The translations under genes and the position numbers were made by a program. DNA of 64,000 nucleotides from Fibrobacterota bacterium (GTDB taxonomy: Bacteria > Fibrobacterota > Fibrobacteria > UBA11236), in NCBI GenBank assembly GCA_947482115.1, contig CANKII010000002.1, forward strand, positions 186,001 through 250,000, read 5' to 3'. A model generated the notes under the pieces. That model did not search any database. It was not told the origin of the DNA and saw nothing but the letters and a program-made list of their open reading frames with translations. Each line of letters starts with the position of its first letter. Within the stretch, counting starts at the first letter, position 1. This document shows positions 1 through 9,621 of this stretch, piece after piece.

Positions 1-2
1 TC

Positions 3-1460
3 GGTTTTCAAGAGCAGGGCGTGATTGGCATCGCACTGAACCCCAAAACTTTCTCGCAGGATAATCTCCTCTATATCATGTATGCCACGGGGTCGAGCGG
101 CATCCCTTCCGCCACGAACGGCTGGCGTATTTCCAGATTCAAGTTGAATCCGTCCACCAAAATGATCGATCTCGCCTCGGAGAAAATTTTGCTGCACATT
201 CCGGCCGGCACTGCGAATCGCTGGCATACTGCAGGCTCCATGCAGTTCGACAATTTCGGAAACCTGTACGTCGCCGTTGGGGACAATGAATCCGAAGCGA
301 TGGGTCCGGCGAACACGGCGGACTTGCGTGGCGGCATTCTCCGCATCAAACCGGATTCCACGACTACAAGGGGTTACACGATTCCTGCCGGGAATTTCGG
401 CGACTACTGGGCGAACCAGTGGCAGAGCCAGGGGCTTGCCACCAGGGCGGCGGCGTATCGTGACACCGCGATTGTGAAATCGGAGATTTATGTTAAAGGC
501 ACCCGAAATCCTTACGGATCCAGTCTCGACAGGAACCGTCTCGGTTGGGTCGCTTGGGGTGAATGCGGTCCCGATGTTCAACGCTCCGAGGAGTATGATT
601 TCGTCACCCATCCCGTCTTCGGAGGCTGGCCCTTCTGGGCCGGGAATGCGGTCCGACAAGGTGCTCTCGCCGCAAGTTATGATGAAACTCCGGAGCCGAA
701 TACCTCCCCCCTCTGGACGGCCTTCAATCCCACGACCATGAGCACGAGCGTACCCGTAAACAACTGGGCGCAAGCCAAGGGATATGACACCCTGCCACCC
801 ATGCACGTACCAACCTACACCGAGCAGAACGGCTGCGCCACGGGCGCGGCCGTCATCCGTTATGATGGCCGGATCAGCAACCCAGGCAAAATGCCGCCGC
901 ATCTCGACAACACTGTGTTGTATACGAACCAGACAAGCAACGGCCATTTCGCCGTGAAGTTCGATCCCGTCACTGCGGGAAATGTCGGAACAGTGGCAAC
1001 GGTATTCACAAGCGTCGGATTCCGCTCCACGGCACAACCCCTGCTGGGGTCATCCTTGGATCTTCAGCAGGGTCCGGACGGCGCCATTTATTCTGTGAAT
1101 TGGGGAGCGGGATGTTGCGACGGCGATCGGGCGGCATCCGCATATGAAGGGGTTTCACGCGTCACGTATACCGGTACCTGCCAGGATTCCGGTTTGTACC
1201 CTGCCACGACGTCCATATCCAGAAATCATTTTTACCAAGATGTCGACTGGTTCAAAATGGGTGGGAACAATTTCTTTGTGCTTGCGGATGGAATGCACGA
1301 GATTCGGATCCTACAGGTCAATGGCAGCATCCTGTATGCGTTCAAGGGGGAGGGTCGGAAGAAGTACGAGTTCCCCGTCAATCTCTCCAGGAACAACCTG
1401 TACTATTTGGAGGTCAAAACGGAGAGGGGTGTCGCCATCCGCGGATTTCTTCGCCCTTAG
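3..1460 (+). CDS. PQQ-dependent glucose/sorbosone dehydrogenase-like secreted protein, 5' partial, with a C-terminal sorting-type domain
   Basis: Frame is open to the window edge (GFQEQGVIGIALNP...). Motifs such as LYIMYATG, RWHTAGSMQFDNFGNLYVAVGD and GTRNPYGSSLD are typical of sorbosone dehydrogenase-like beta-propellers. Confidence 0.75.
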   Translation, partial: GFQEQGVIGIALNPKTFSQDNLLYIMYATGSSGIPSATNGWRISRFKLNPSTKMIDLASEKILLHIPAGTANRWHTAGSMQFDNFGNLYVAVGDNESEAMGPANTADLRGGILRIKPDSTTTRGYTIPAGNFGDYWANQWQSQGLATRAAAYRDTAIVKSEIYVKGTRNPYGSSLDRNRLGWVAWGECGPDVQRSEEYDFVTHPVFGGWPFWAGNAVRQGALAASYDETPEPNTSPLWTAFNPTTMSTSVPVNNWAQAKGYDTLPPMHVPTYTEQNGCATGAAVIRYDGRISNPGKMPPHLDNTVLYTNQTSNGHFAVKFDPVTAGNVGTVATVFTSVGFRSTAQPLLGSSLDLQQGPDGAIYSVNWGAGCCDGDRAASAYEGVSRVTYTGTCQDSGLYPATTSISRNHFYQDVDWFKMGGNNFFVLADGMHEIRILQVNGSILYAFKGEGRKKYEFPVNLSRNNLYYLEVKTERGVAIRGFLRP

Positions 1461-1612
1461 ACTCGGTTGACTCGGCGGTTTTCTGTGGGAGTTGATCCTT
1501 TTGAAAACCAGTTCGGGCCGTCCGGTCATTATTTCGAATGGGGTTTTGTGAAGAAAATCCGGGGCCGGAGCGACGGATGTCACCCCTTTGAAGAACTATT
1601 TTTCTCCCCCTC

Positions 1613-1698
1613 GGAGAGTTAGGCTAATTGGTAAGTCAGCGGTCTTGAAAACCGCCGCTCGTAAGGGCTTGGGGGTTCGAGTCCCTCACTCTCCGCCA
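1613..1698 (+). tRNA. tRNA-Ser (UGA)
   Basis: GGAGAGT...ACTCTCC acceptor stem, anticodon loop CTTGAAA, long variable arm, GGTTCGAGTCC T-arm, encoded CCA. Confidence 0.93.
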
Positions 1699-1708
1699 TC
1701 AAAAATCC

Positions 1709-2386
1709 TCAGGCTTTGCTTAATCGCTTTGCCGCCAACACCAAACACAAAGTTGAACCCAGAAGCAGTGCGGACAAAACGCCTGCTTGTGCCATTGCGT
1801 TCCCAATCAAAGCCTGCGAAGAAACCGTTACTAGCGGGAACAGCACCAACAGGGACAACCCCGTCAATTGCGCCGCAGAGCGTACGGTTTCACAGCGCAG
1901 TGAAATGAACGCAGACAGGGAACAGAAGAACAGGGACAGGAATGGTGTGAGCAACAGGGCGAAGATCCAGTCCGACGGCTCGGCGTATTGAAAGCTTCCG
2001 CTCAGCGAAGCCAAAACCAAAGCCATGATTTGACCCGCCCATCCAACAGCGAGAGGAAAGGGAAGAATGCCCAGCACCTTGCCCAGAAACAATTGCCCGC
2101 GCGGAATGGGCAAACACAACAAAGTTTCCCACGTCTGTCTTTCCTTTTCACCCGCGAATGCATCTGCGCCCAAGGGAACTGCCATCGAAGCGCCAATAAG
2201 CGACAGTATGGCCAGAAAAGTTCGAGTCAACAACCAGCGTTGTGAAGGATCATTGGTGAACAGAAAAATCGTGGTCCCATGCAGGAGGATTAACAGCAGG
2301 GGAACGGCCGCGAAGGGGATCAGGAAGCGCGGATCGCGCAGCACCAATCCCCATTCATGACGTGCCAATTGCAAGGAGATTTTCAT
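1709..2386 (-). CDS. ABC transporter permease (CcmB/ABC-2-like)
   Basis: Multiple hydrophobic helices, GADAFAGEKERQTWETLLCLPIPRGQLFLGKVLG motif, overlaps the upstream ATPase gene. Confidence 0.8.
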   Translation of the reverse strand: MKISLQLARHEWGLVLRDPRFLIPFAAVPLLLILLHGTTIFLFTNDPSQRWLLTRTFLAILSLIGASMAVPLGADAFAGEKERQTWETLLCLPIPRGQLFLGKVLGILPFPLAVGWAGQIMALVLASLSGSFQYAEPSDWIFALLLTPFLSLFFCSLSAFISLRCETVRSAAQLTGLSLLVLFPLVTVSSQALIGNAMAQAGVLSALLLGSTLCLVLAAKRLSKA

Positions 2387-3366
2387 GGCGCGTCCTCCAC
2401 ATAATGGCGGTACAGATCTTCCAGCGAACGCGAATGCGGTTCGGCACGAAGAATTTTTCCGCCGCTTTGAATCAGGGAGGAAAGGACGTCTGAAAGCGAA
2501 GTGAGGATGGTCTTATCGCGAATGCGAATTCCCCAAGTGCCAAGTCGTAATTGTTGGGGTGGTAAAACCTGAAGGGAATCAAAACGAATCGACAAAGCAT
2601 CCACCACCGAGGCATCCAAGGTTCCCGTGCCTTCGACTTCCGCACTTTCAACATTCTTGGACAAATCCTGCCGCGACAACGCATGCACCATCAAACCGCG
2701 TTTCAAAAATCCATAATCATCAGCAATGTCTTCCATCTGTTCGAGACGATGTGAAGTCACCAGCGCGGCATTGCCTGCGGAGACATAACGGCGGAGATGG
2801 GACAACACCAATCTTTGCGCACGCGGGTCGAGATGTTCGGTGGGTTCATCCCATAACACCAGCGGGGGACGGTGCAACAAGGAACGCATCAGTTGCACCT
2901 TGCGCTTGTTGCCCTGCGACAATTTCCCAATGCGTGTGGAGAGTGATTCCAGTTCAAACGCCGCCGCCAGTTCTTCAATCCGTGCCGCTGGATTATCGAT
3001 GGTATAAAACCCGGCGAGAAAGTTCAGATACTCGTTTGTCGTCATGCGGGCATAAGCATTGGGGCTTTCCATCAGCACACCCACCCGATGGAACAGCTCG
3101 GGAGGAAATTCGTTTAGAAGTTCGTTATCCAGCACTTGTAATGAACCCGATGTGGGGCGCAGCAGTCCTGTGAGGCAACGCAGCAAAGTTGTTTTACCCG
3201 CGCCGTTCGGACCTAGCAGTGCGTAGATGCGTCCGGGTTTCACTTCTAAATCGAGACCGCGAAGAGCTTCGGCCCCCTCAATCCCCCGAAGGGGGAAAGT
3301 GGGGGGCCTCCCCCTTCGGGGGATTGAGGGGGAATACCGCGCATGCAGATTTGAAACCTGAATCAT
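2383..3366 (-). CDS. ABC transporter ATP-binding protein
   Basis: Walker A GPNGAGKTT, LSQGNKRKVQL signature, Walker B LVLWDEPTEHLDP. Confidence 0.93.
   Translation of the reverse strand: MIQVSNLHARYSPSIPRRGRPPTFPLRGIEGAEALRGLDLEVKPGRIYALLGPNGAGKTTLLRCLTGLLRPTSGSLQVLDNELLNEFPPELFHRVGVLMESPNAYARMTTNEYLNFLAGFYTIDNPAARIEELAAAFELESLSTRIGKLSQGNKRKVQLMRSLLHRPPLVLWDEPTEHLDPRAQRLVLSHLRRYVSAGNAALVTSHRLEQMEDIADDYGFLKRGLMVHALSRQDLSKNVESAEVEGTGTLDASVVDALSIRFDSLQVLPPQQLRLGTWGIRIRDKTILTSLSDVLSSLIQSGGKILRAEPHSRSLEDLYRHYVEDAP
3273..3332. repeat. Perfect 24-bp inverted repeat with 12-nt spacer inside the ABC ATPase ORF
   Basis: CCCCCTCAATCCCCCGAAGGGGGA / TCCCCCTTCGGGGGATTGAGGGGG. Confidence 0.95.
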
Positions 3367-3372
3367 CCGCGA

Positions 3373-4767
3373 CTATCCCGATACGTGGATGTTGTCCACC
3401 AGCACGTCGGGAACTTTTACGGAAGAGAAAGAATCCGAGTAACTGTCGGAAAAACCGCGAATGAGATTGAGGAGATCAAAGAAGTTGGTGTTCAAGGTCA
3501 CCCGATCCACAGCGTGAATGCGTTTTCCACCTTCGTAGAAAAATCCCTGCGCCCCAATGGAGATTTCACCGGACACCGCAGAGCAACCCGAACCGCCTTC
3601 GAGTTTGACCACGTAAAAGCAGCGGGGATTGGCAGTGAGAAGTTCATCCAAAGTTTGGTTTCCCTTGCGAACCATGTAATTCGCAAAACCCGTTCCCGCC
3701 TTTCCGGAATAGCCGCGGGATGCCGTTCCAGTGGGAGCGACTCCGTCTTTTTTCGCGGATTCGAGATTGTAAAGAAAGGTTTGCAAGACGCCGTCGCGTA
3801 CGATATCCAGTTTGCGGGCAGCAACACCTTCACCGTCGAAGAGATAGGAGCCGGGCATCAATGGAATGAACGGATCACTGACCAGATTGAATTCGGGAAC
3901 GGCGATGGACTGTCCGAGTTTTCCCGATAGCCGTGACTGTCCCTTTTGCACGGCCTCGGCGAAAAACGGCGAAGAGAACATGGAAAAGATTTGCGGGCTG
4001 ACGCGGTTGGAAAACACCACGGGATAGGTTCCCGACTCCAGCGGTGAAGCGTTGAGCAATTCCACGGCGCGTTCCACGGCCTTGTGCGCGATGAACTCGG
4101 CATCGAACTCAAAAGAGCGTCCGGCCTTGCTGTACACACCCATTTTTTTGTTCTCGCCATCCTTGGCCACTGCGCCCAATCCGGCGGAAACGGAACTCTG
4201 GCGCGATTGGTAAAACACGCCGTTGGAATTGCGCAGCATGGAAAATCCACTACCGCGCGAAACGCCGAGATAGGGAACATTCTCAATACGGCTATCGGTT
4301 TTTAGTGCAATCTCTTCCAGCTTGAGGCCAAAGTTTTTCATGTCCTCAAAGGACACCGATTCCAAATCCGGATTGAAAAGCCGTAGATCGATTTCAGGCA
4401 ATGGCGCGGGATGGGGGAGATCGATTTCCACTTCATCGGTCAATGAAGCATGACTCCACGCATCGGCTACAGTGCGGGCCAGCGCTTCGCGCGTCATGCG
4501 TTCGGTGAATGCGAAGCCGGGACGTTTGCCGCGAAAGAGTCGGACGCCAATGCCGCGCGAATTGGAAAGCTCGGTGCTTTTCACCTTGCCTTCAAACAAT
4601 TCCAGTCCCATGCTTTCGGATTCTCCGGCGACAATGTCGAAGCGATCCGCGCCCTGCCGACGGCTTTCTTCACTGACGAAATCTACCGCGTCGGCAGGTG
4701 ATAAAGTTTGATTGATAGGATGCCCAGAGTCCGGACCCTGAGCCTGTCGAAGGGTCGAGGAGATCAT
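3373..4767 (-). CDS. pmbA: Metalloprotease-related protein TldE/PmbA
   Basis: TldD/PmbA family sequence (FDIVAGESESMGLELFEGKVKSTELSNSRGIGVRLF...GYSGKAGTGFANYMVRKG); ATGA overlap with tldD supports the start at 4767. Confidence 0.9.
   Translation of the reverse strand: MISSTLRQAQGPDSGHPINQTLSPADAVDFVSEESRRQGADRFDIVAGESESMGLELFEGKVKSTELSNSRGIGVRLFRGKRPGFAFTERMTREALARTVADAWSHASLTDEVEIDLPHPAPLPEIDLRLFNPDLESVSFEDMKNFGLKLEEIALKTDSRIENVPYLGVSRGSGFSMLRNSNGVFYQSRQSSVSAGLGAVAKDGENKKMGVYSKAGRSFEFDAEFIAHKAVERAVELLNASPLESGTYPVVFSNRVSPQIFSMFSSPFFAEAVQKGQSRLSGKLGQSIAVPEFNLVSDPFIPLMPGSYLFDGEGVAARKLDIVRDGVLQTFLYNLESAKKDGVAPTGTASRGYSGKAGTGFANYMVRKGNQTLDELLTANPRCFYVVKLEGGSGCSAVSGEISIGAQGFFYEGGKRIHAVDRVTLNTNFFDLLNLIRGFSDSYSDSFSSVKVPDVLVDNIHVSG
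4735..4755. repeat. Short dispersed repeat ACCCTGAGCCTGTCGAAGGGT, encoding part of TLRQAQGP in PmbA
   Basis: Same ~20-bp sequence as at 5876-5896; related to 48069-48090. Confidence 0.9.
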
Positions 4768-6173
4768 CTTCCACCTACCAAGATGCTGTCCACGCGTAAA
4801 GTGGGCTGCCCCACATTGACCGGAATGCTTCCACTCGATGCACCGCACATGCCGGCAGCCAGTTCGAGATCATTGCCCACCATGGAAATGAGCGGAAGGA
4901 TTTCAGGGCCTTTGCCGATCAAGGTCGCACCACGAACGGCTTCCGCGATTTGTCCATGCCGGATGACATAACCTTCCTCCACGGCGAAGTTGAATTCACC
5001 CGTGGCGGGATTCACGGAACCGCCGCCCAGTTTTTTGGCGTACAATCCGTCTTCCACGCTGGCGAGAACTTCGGCGGGAGTGTGCTTGCCTGCTGCGATA
5101 TAGGTATTGCGCATACGGGACACAGGAGCATATTGATAGCTCTCACGGCGCGCGCTGCCGGAAAGCACTACGCCCGTTTCTTCCGCGCCGACACGATCGC
5201 TCATGTAGGTTTTGAGCACACCGTTTTCGATCAGAGTTGTCTTTTCGGATGGCCGTCCTTCGTCATCCATTTGAATGGAACCCCACGAACCTTCGATGAG
5301 TCCATCATCAATGGCGGTAACTTCGGAGTGCGCAATCTGTTCACCGATCTTTCCCGTAAACACGGAGGCTTTGTGCCGCACACCTTCGGTTTCCAAAAGA
5401 TGTCCGCAGGCTTCGTGGAAAATGACTCCGCCGAACCCGTTGCCCATCACCACTGGCATTTTTCCGCCCTTGACATATCCGGCGGAAAGCATGCGCACGG
5501 CGCGCTCGGCGGCATCATGTGCATAACGCTCGGCATCGAGTCCCTCGAAAAATTCAAATCCGCGTTGAACACCCGGTGCTTCGCCAGCTACAAAAATTTC
5601 CCCGCCTTCTTCAGCGGTGACGCTGATGTGGAAGCGGCAGCGCGTGCGTGTGTCCGTGACCCAAAGTCCGTCGCTGTTGCAAATCAATATTTCCGAAACG
5701 ACATCACCCGCACGGGCGTTCACCTGCGAGATTTTTTTCGAGAAGGATCGTGCGGCTTGATCGGCGCGCAGCAACAGATCCAGTTTTCGTTCCTGACCGA
5801 TGGTGCGTGGATCCAAAACGATGCGCTGGCGGTTTTCCAGTTGAACACCAACGATTGGTTTGGACACAGGCATGGTCCCTGAGCCTGTCGAAGGGTGCCG
5901 TGCCCCCACAACCGGGCCACGCGATTGCGCCAACGCATCGATCAATTTCAACAGATGTTCTTCGTCATCCTTGCTGGTATGGGCATAGAGAACTTCCGTC
6001 CCGAACAAAAGGCGTATGCCGATGCCGTAGTCCGTGCCCGCCGTGGCGGACTCGACCTTCTTGTCCTTGTAGGACACCGAGGCATGGCGGGTTTCCTCCT
6101 CGAAAAGTTCTGTAAAATCCGCGCCGCGGTCGCGGCCGGCCTGCAATAATCGTTGGGCTTTTTCTTGTTCCAT
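4764..6173 (-). CDS. tldD: Metalloprotease TldD
   Basis: Zinc motif region GFGGVIFHEACGHLLET; start at MEQEKAQRLL chosen over the longer ORF. Confidence 0.92.
   Translation of the reverse strand: MEQEKAQRLLQAGRDRGADFTELFEEETRHASVSYKDKKVESATAGTDYGIGIRLLFGTEVLYAHTSKDDEEHLLKLIDALAQSRGPVVGARHPSTGSGTMPVSKPIVGVQLENRQRIVLDPRTIGQERKLDLLLRADQAARSFSKKISQVNARAGDVVSEILICNSDGLWVTDTRTRCRFHISVTAEEGGEIFVAGEAPGVQRGFEFFEGLDAERYAHDAAERAVRMLSAGYVKGGKMPVVMGNGFGGVIFHEACGHLLETEGVRHKASVFTGKIGEQIAHSEVTAIDDGLIEGSWGSIQMDDEGRPSEKTTLIENGVLKTYMSDRVGAEETGVVLSGSARRESYQYAPVSRMRNTYIAAGKHTPAEVLASVEDGLYAKKLGGGSVNPATGEFNFAVEEGYVIRHGQIAEAVRGATLIGKGPEILPLISMVGNDLELAAGMCGASSGSIPVNVGQPTLRVDSILVGGR
5876..5896. repeat. Short dispersed repeat TCCCTGAGCCTGTCGAAGGGT, encoding PSTGSGT in TldD
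   Basis: Matches the repeat in pmbA but is read in a different frame. Confidence 0.9.
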
Positions 6174-6409
6174 GAAAGGCAAAATACCTAACCCAAGGGA
6201 ATCCTCCACTCAAAAGGTTCCGAAAGCGTCGTCCAATCAAAGACAATTTCGAACAAAAAAGTTCAAAGTCTGTATGGATGGGAGTTTTGGCACCCAGGCT
6301 GTGGCAATTTGGAGCGATAAATGCTCTTTGGTTCCCTTAGATTGTGTGGATTGGGAATTGCTAATCCTAACCGCATGGTTGATCGGGAAACCATGAAGCA
6401 GGAGCAAGC

Positions 6410-7855
6410 ATGAAACTGGGCACCTATAATCCCGAGGTTTTTTACGACGAGTTATTCGAGTCGGTGGGGAAGCCGCGTCCGCTCGCCAGCGTTCTGGTTC
6501 GCAATCTCGAGTCCATGCCGGACGGGGAATTGATCCGGAGGCAGCAGGCGGCGGAGAAAGCCCTTTTCGATTTGGGCATCACCTTCAACGTCTACAACAA
6601 CCAAAGCGGTTTGGAACGGATTTTCCCTTTCGATGTGTTGCCGCGAATGATTGAGGCCATGGAATGGGATTTCATTGAACGGGGATTGAAGCAACGCATT
6701 CGCGCGCTGAATCTTTTCCTCGACGATATTTATCACGATCAGCGAATCGTCAAAGACGGAATTGTTCCGAAGGAACTCATCCTGTCTGCCACCGGTTATC
6801 GCAAAGCTTGTCGTGGACTCAATCCTCCCTGGGGCATCTGGTGCCATATCACGGGAACGGATTTGGTCAAGGATGGAGATGGCAAACTGTTTGTGCTGGA
6901 AGACAATATTCGCTGCCCCTCCGGTGTGTCTTATGTGATCGGAAATCGTCAGGTGATGAAGCGAGCTTTTCCGCAAATCTTCGGAGCCATGAATCCGAGG
7001 CCGGTGGAGGATTACCCTAGTCGTTTGCTCGACATGCTGCAATTCTTGGGACCGCGAAGCGACAATCCACCTTCCGTGGCTTTGCTGACTCCCGGTATTC
7101 ACAACTCCGCTTATTTTGAACATTCGTTTCTCGCGCAGCAAATGGGAATCGAATTGGTGACAGGCAATGATCTTGCGGTGCGCGACGGCTATCTCTACAT
7201 GCGCACGACGCGTGGATTCAAGCGTGTGGATGTGCTGTATCGCCGCATCGATGACGATTTTCTGGACCCGGAAGTGTTTCGCCCGGATTCGATGCTCGGT
7301 GTTCCCGGCCTGATGGATGTGTATCGCAATGGCCGCGTCGCGATTGCCAATGCGCCTGGAACCGGTGTGGCAGATGACAAAGTGGTTTACGCCTATGTAC
7401 CCAAGATCATCGAGTATTATCTGGGTGAAGAGATTTTACTTCCGAATGTGGATACCTACATGTGCTGGGTTCCGGAAGAACGGGATTATGTGCTCAAGCA
7501 CATGGAAGAGTTGGTGATCAAGACAGCCAATGATTCCGGCGGTTACGGAGTTTTGATCGGTCCTCACTCCACCCAAGCCGTTCTCAAGCAATGGGCGGAA
7601 CGCATTCAGGATAATCCACGAAACTTCATCGCGCAAAAAACGTTGTCGCTCTCACGTGCTCCGGTGATTGTAGGAAATAGCTGTGAAGGTCGTCACGTGG
7701 ACTTGCGACCTTTCGCGTTGTACGGCAAGGATATTTATGTCATGCCCGGAGGTCTGACACGTGTGGCTTTGAAAAAAGGATCGCTCGTTGTGAATTCTTC
7801 GCAAGGTGGAGGCAGCAAGGATACCTGGGTGCTATCCGGGGGATTAGTTACCTAA
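6410..7855 (+). CDS. Circularly permuted type 2 ATP-grasp protein
   Basis: Motifs LEDNIRCPSGVSYVIGNR and VIKTANDSGGYGVLIGP, followed by an alpha-E protein gene. Confidence 0.9.
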   Translation: MKLGTYNPEVFYDELFESVGKPRPLASVLVRNLESMPDGELIRRQQAAEKALFDLGITFNVYNNQSGLERIFPFDVLPRMIEAMEWDFIERGLKQRIRALNLFLDDIYHDQRIVKDGIVPKELILSATGYRKACRGLNPPWGIWCHITGTDLVKDGDGKLFVLEDNIRCPSGVSYVIGNRQVMKRAFPQIFGAMNPRPVEDYPSRLLDMLQFLGPRSDNPPSVALLTPGIHNSAYFEHSFLAQQMGIELVTGNDLAVRDGYLYMRTTRGFKRVDVLYRRIDDDFLDPEVFRPDSMLGVPGLMDVYRNGRVAIANAPGTGVADDKVVYAYVPKIIEYYLGEEILLPNVDTYMCWVPEERDYVLKHMEELVIKTANDSGGYGVLIGPHSTQAVLKQWAERIQDNPRNFIAQKTLSLSRAPVIVGNSCEGRHVDLRPFALYGKDIYVMPGGLTRVALKKGSLVVNSSQGGGSKDTWVLSGGLVT

Positions 7856-8847
7856 TGCTGAGTCGTGTTGCGGATTCCGTTTACTGGATGGCGCGTTATA
7901 TCGAGCGGGCTGAAAATGTCGCGCGTTATGTGGACGTCAGCCTGCAAATGGCGCTGGATACTCCCGGTGGAATTCGCCAGCAATGGCATTCGCTCGTGGC
8001 TGCCGCCGGAGATGAAAAACTCTTCGTTGAAAAATACGGTGAAGTCGCTCCGGTCGAACAGGAGGCACGCGATGCCATCCTGCATTTTTTGACTTTCGAT
8101 TCCAGCTATCCCAATTCCATTTTTTCCTGCGTGACCAAGGCGCGTGAAAATGCGCGGGCCGTGCGGGGAAATCTTCCGCTGGAAGCCTGGGAGCATCTCA
8201 ACAAGTTTTATCACCTGCTCACTTCCGTGGATGCGCGCAAGCGTGCGGCGGAATCCGCGCATGTTTTTTTCAGCGAGATCCGGCAGGCGAGTTACCTCTT
8301 CGAGGGCATCGTGGAATCCACCATGTCGCGCGGGGAGGAATGGCATTTTCTGAAACTCGGAAGATATTTGGAGCGGGCCAACCAAACTTCACGCATTCTC
8401 GATGTGAAATATTTCGTACTGCTTCCCGATCCGGCGGATGTGGGTTCGGTGGTGGATGATTTACTCTGGGCGGCACTGTTGCATTCCGTCAGCGGATACG
8501 AAATGTTTCGCCGCCGTCATGGCCGCATTCTGCCGGAGTCCGTGGTGGATTTTCTGGTGCTGGACCGCGAGTTCCCCCGCGCCATCCTGTTCTGCCTGCT
8601 CCGCGCCGAGGAATCCCTGCTGGCCATTTCAGGCACACCGCTGGGCTCCTTCCGCAACCCGGCCGAGAAACGACTCAGCCGCTTGCGCGCCACCCTTGCG
8701 TATTCCAATGTGGAGGATATCGTGGCCAAGGGCCTGCATGAATATCTGGATCATTTGCAAAACGGTTTGAACCAGATTGGAGAAGGTATTTTTGAATCCT
8801 TCTTCACGCTGGACGCGGCGGCCATGGGCCAATCCCAACAGCAATAA
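7855..8847 (+). CDS. Alpha-E domain-containing protein
   Basis: MLSRVADSVYWMARYIERAENVARYVDV is typical of the family. Confidence 0.92.
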   Translation: MLSRVADSVYWMARYIERAENVARYVDVSLQMALDTPGGIRQQWHSLVAAAGDEKLFVEKYGEVAPVEQEARDAILHFLTFDSSYPNSIFSCVTKARENARAVRGNLPLEAWEHLNKFYHLLTSVDARKRAAESAHVFFSEIRQASYLFEGIVESTMSRGEEWHFLKLGRYLERANQTSRILDVKYFVLLPDPADVGSVVDDLLWAALLHSVSGYEMFRRRHGRILPESVVDFLVLDREFPRAILFCLLRAEESLLAISGTPLGSFRNPAEKRLSRLRATLAYSNVEDIVAKGLHEYLDHLQNGLNQIGEGIFESFFTLDAAAMGQSQQQ

Positions 8848-8862
8848 AACAAGGAGGATGCC

Positions 8863-9618
8863 ATTACTTTCTGTCTCGGTATCAAGGTGGCCGAAGGCCT
8901 GGTCGGGATCGCGGATACGCGCATCACCTCAGGCAGCGAATGCATCACCGCAAAAAAAGTCATGGTCTATCAGGGCCGTAAATATTCGTACTTCCTAATG
9001 GCGTCCGGGTTGCGCTCCCTGCGCGACAAATCGCTCACGTATTTCGAAGAGGCGATGGAGAAAAAAGGGAAAGGCTTCGACAAGCTGTTCAAGGCGGTGA
9101 ACTGTTATTCGGCACAGATCCGCAAGGTGGCTGCTGAGGATAAGGAAGCCTTGACGGAAAGCGGCCTCCACTTCAACATCCATTTGCTCATGGGCGGACA
9201 ATTCGCAGGCGACAAGGAGCAAAAACTGTACATGCTCTATCCCGAAGGAAACTGGGTGGAAATTGGAGAAGGAACTCCGTATCAAATCATCGGTTCCCCG
9301 CCTTATGGAAAGCCCGTATTGGATCGGACTTTGAAGTATCAGGATTCCATTTCTTTCGCCTTGAAAGTGGGGAGTCTCGCGTTTGATTCCACCCGCATCA
9401 GCGCGGCGGATGTGGATTTCCCCGTGGATGTCGTGGTGTACAAAAAAGGCTCCTTTCAAATGTTGGAGAAGCGCTTCACCAAGGATGAATTGAAAGGCAA
9501 TGCAGATTGGTGGCAGGAGCGTTTGCGTGACTCCGTGAACCGGCTTCCGTCCTTCTGGTCTGATGCTTTTTTCAAGGAACCTGAAAAGACCCAACGCAAG
9601 GCCGGGTCCAAACCCTGA
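8863..9618 (+). CDS. Anbu/20S-proteasome-like peptidase
   Basis: (I)TFCLGIKVAEGLVGIADTRITSGSECITAKKV; strong SD AAGGAGGA at 8851-8858. The N-terminus reads ATT-ACT-TTC, so the start is uncertain (annotated ORF starts at GTG 8887). Confidence 0.8.
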   Translation: MTFCLGIKVAEGLVGIADTRITSGSECITAKKVMVYQGRKYSYFLMASGLRSLRDKSLTYFEEAMEKKGKGFDKLFKAVNCYSAQIRKVAAEDKEALTESGLHFNIHLLMGGQFAGDKEQKLYMLYPEGNWVEIGEGTPYQIIGSPPYGKPVLDRTLKYQDSISFALKVGSLAFDSTRISAADVDFPVDVVVYKKGSFQMLEKRFTKDELKGNADWWQERLRDSVNRLPSFWSDAFFKEPEKTQRKAGSKP

Positions 9619-9621
9619 GCC

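Noticed and set aside
4950-5882. Long antisense ORFs such as 4950-5882(+), 16513-17613(+) and 51626-53167(-)
   Set aside because: They are shadow frames of strongly supported genes (tldD, dnaA, glyA) in a moderately high-GC genome and contain no recognisable domains.
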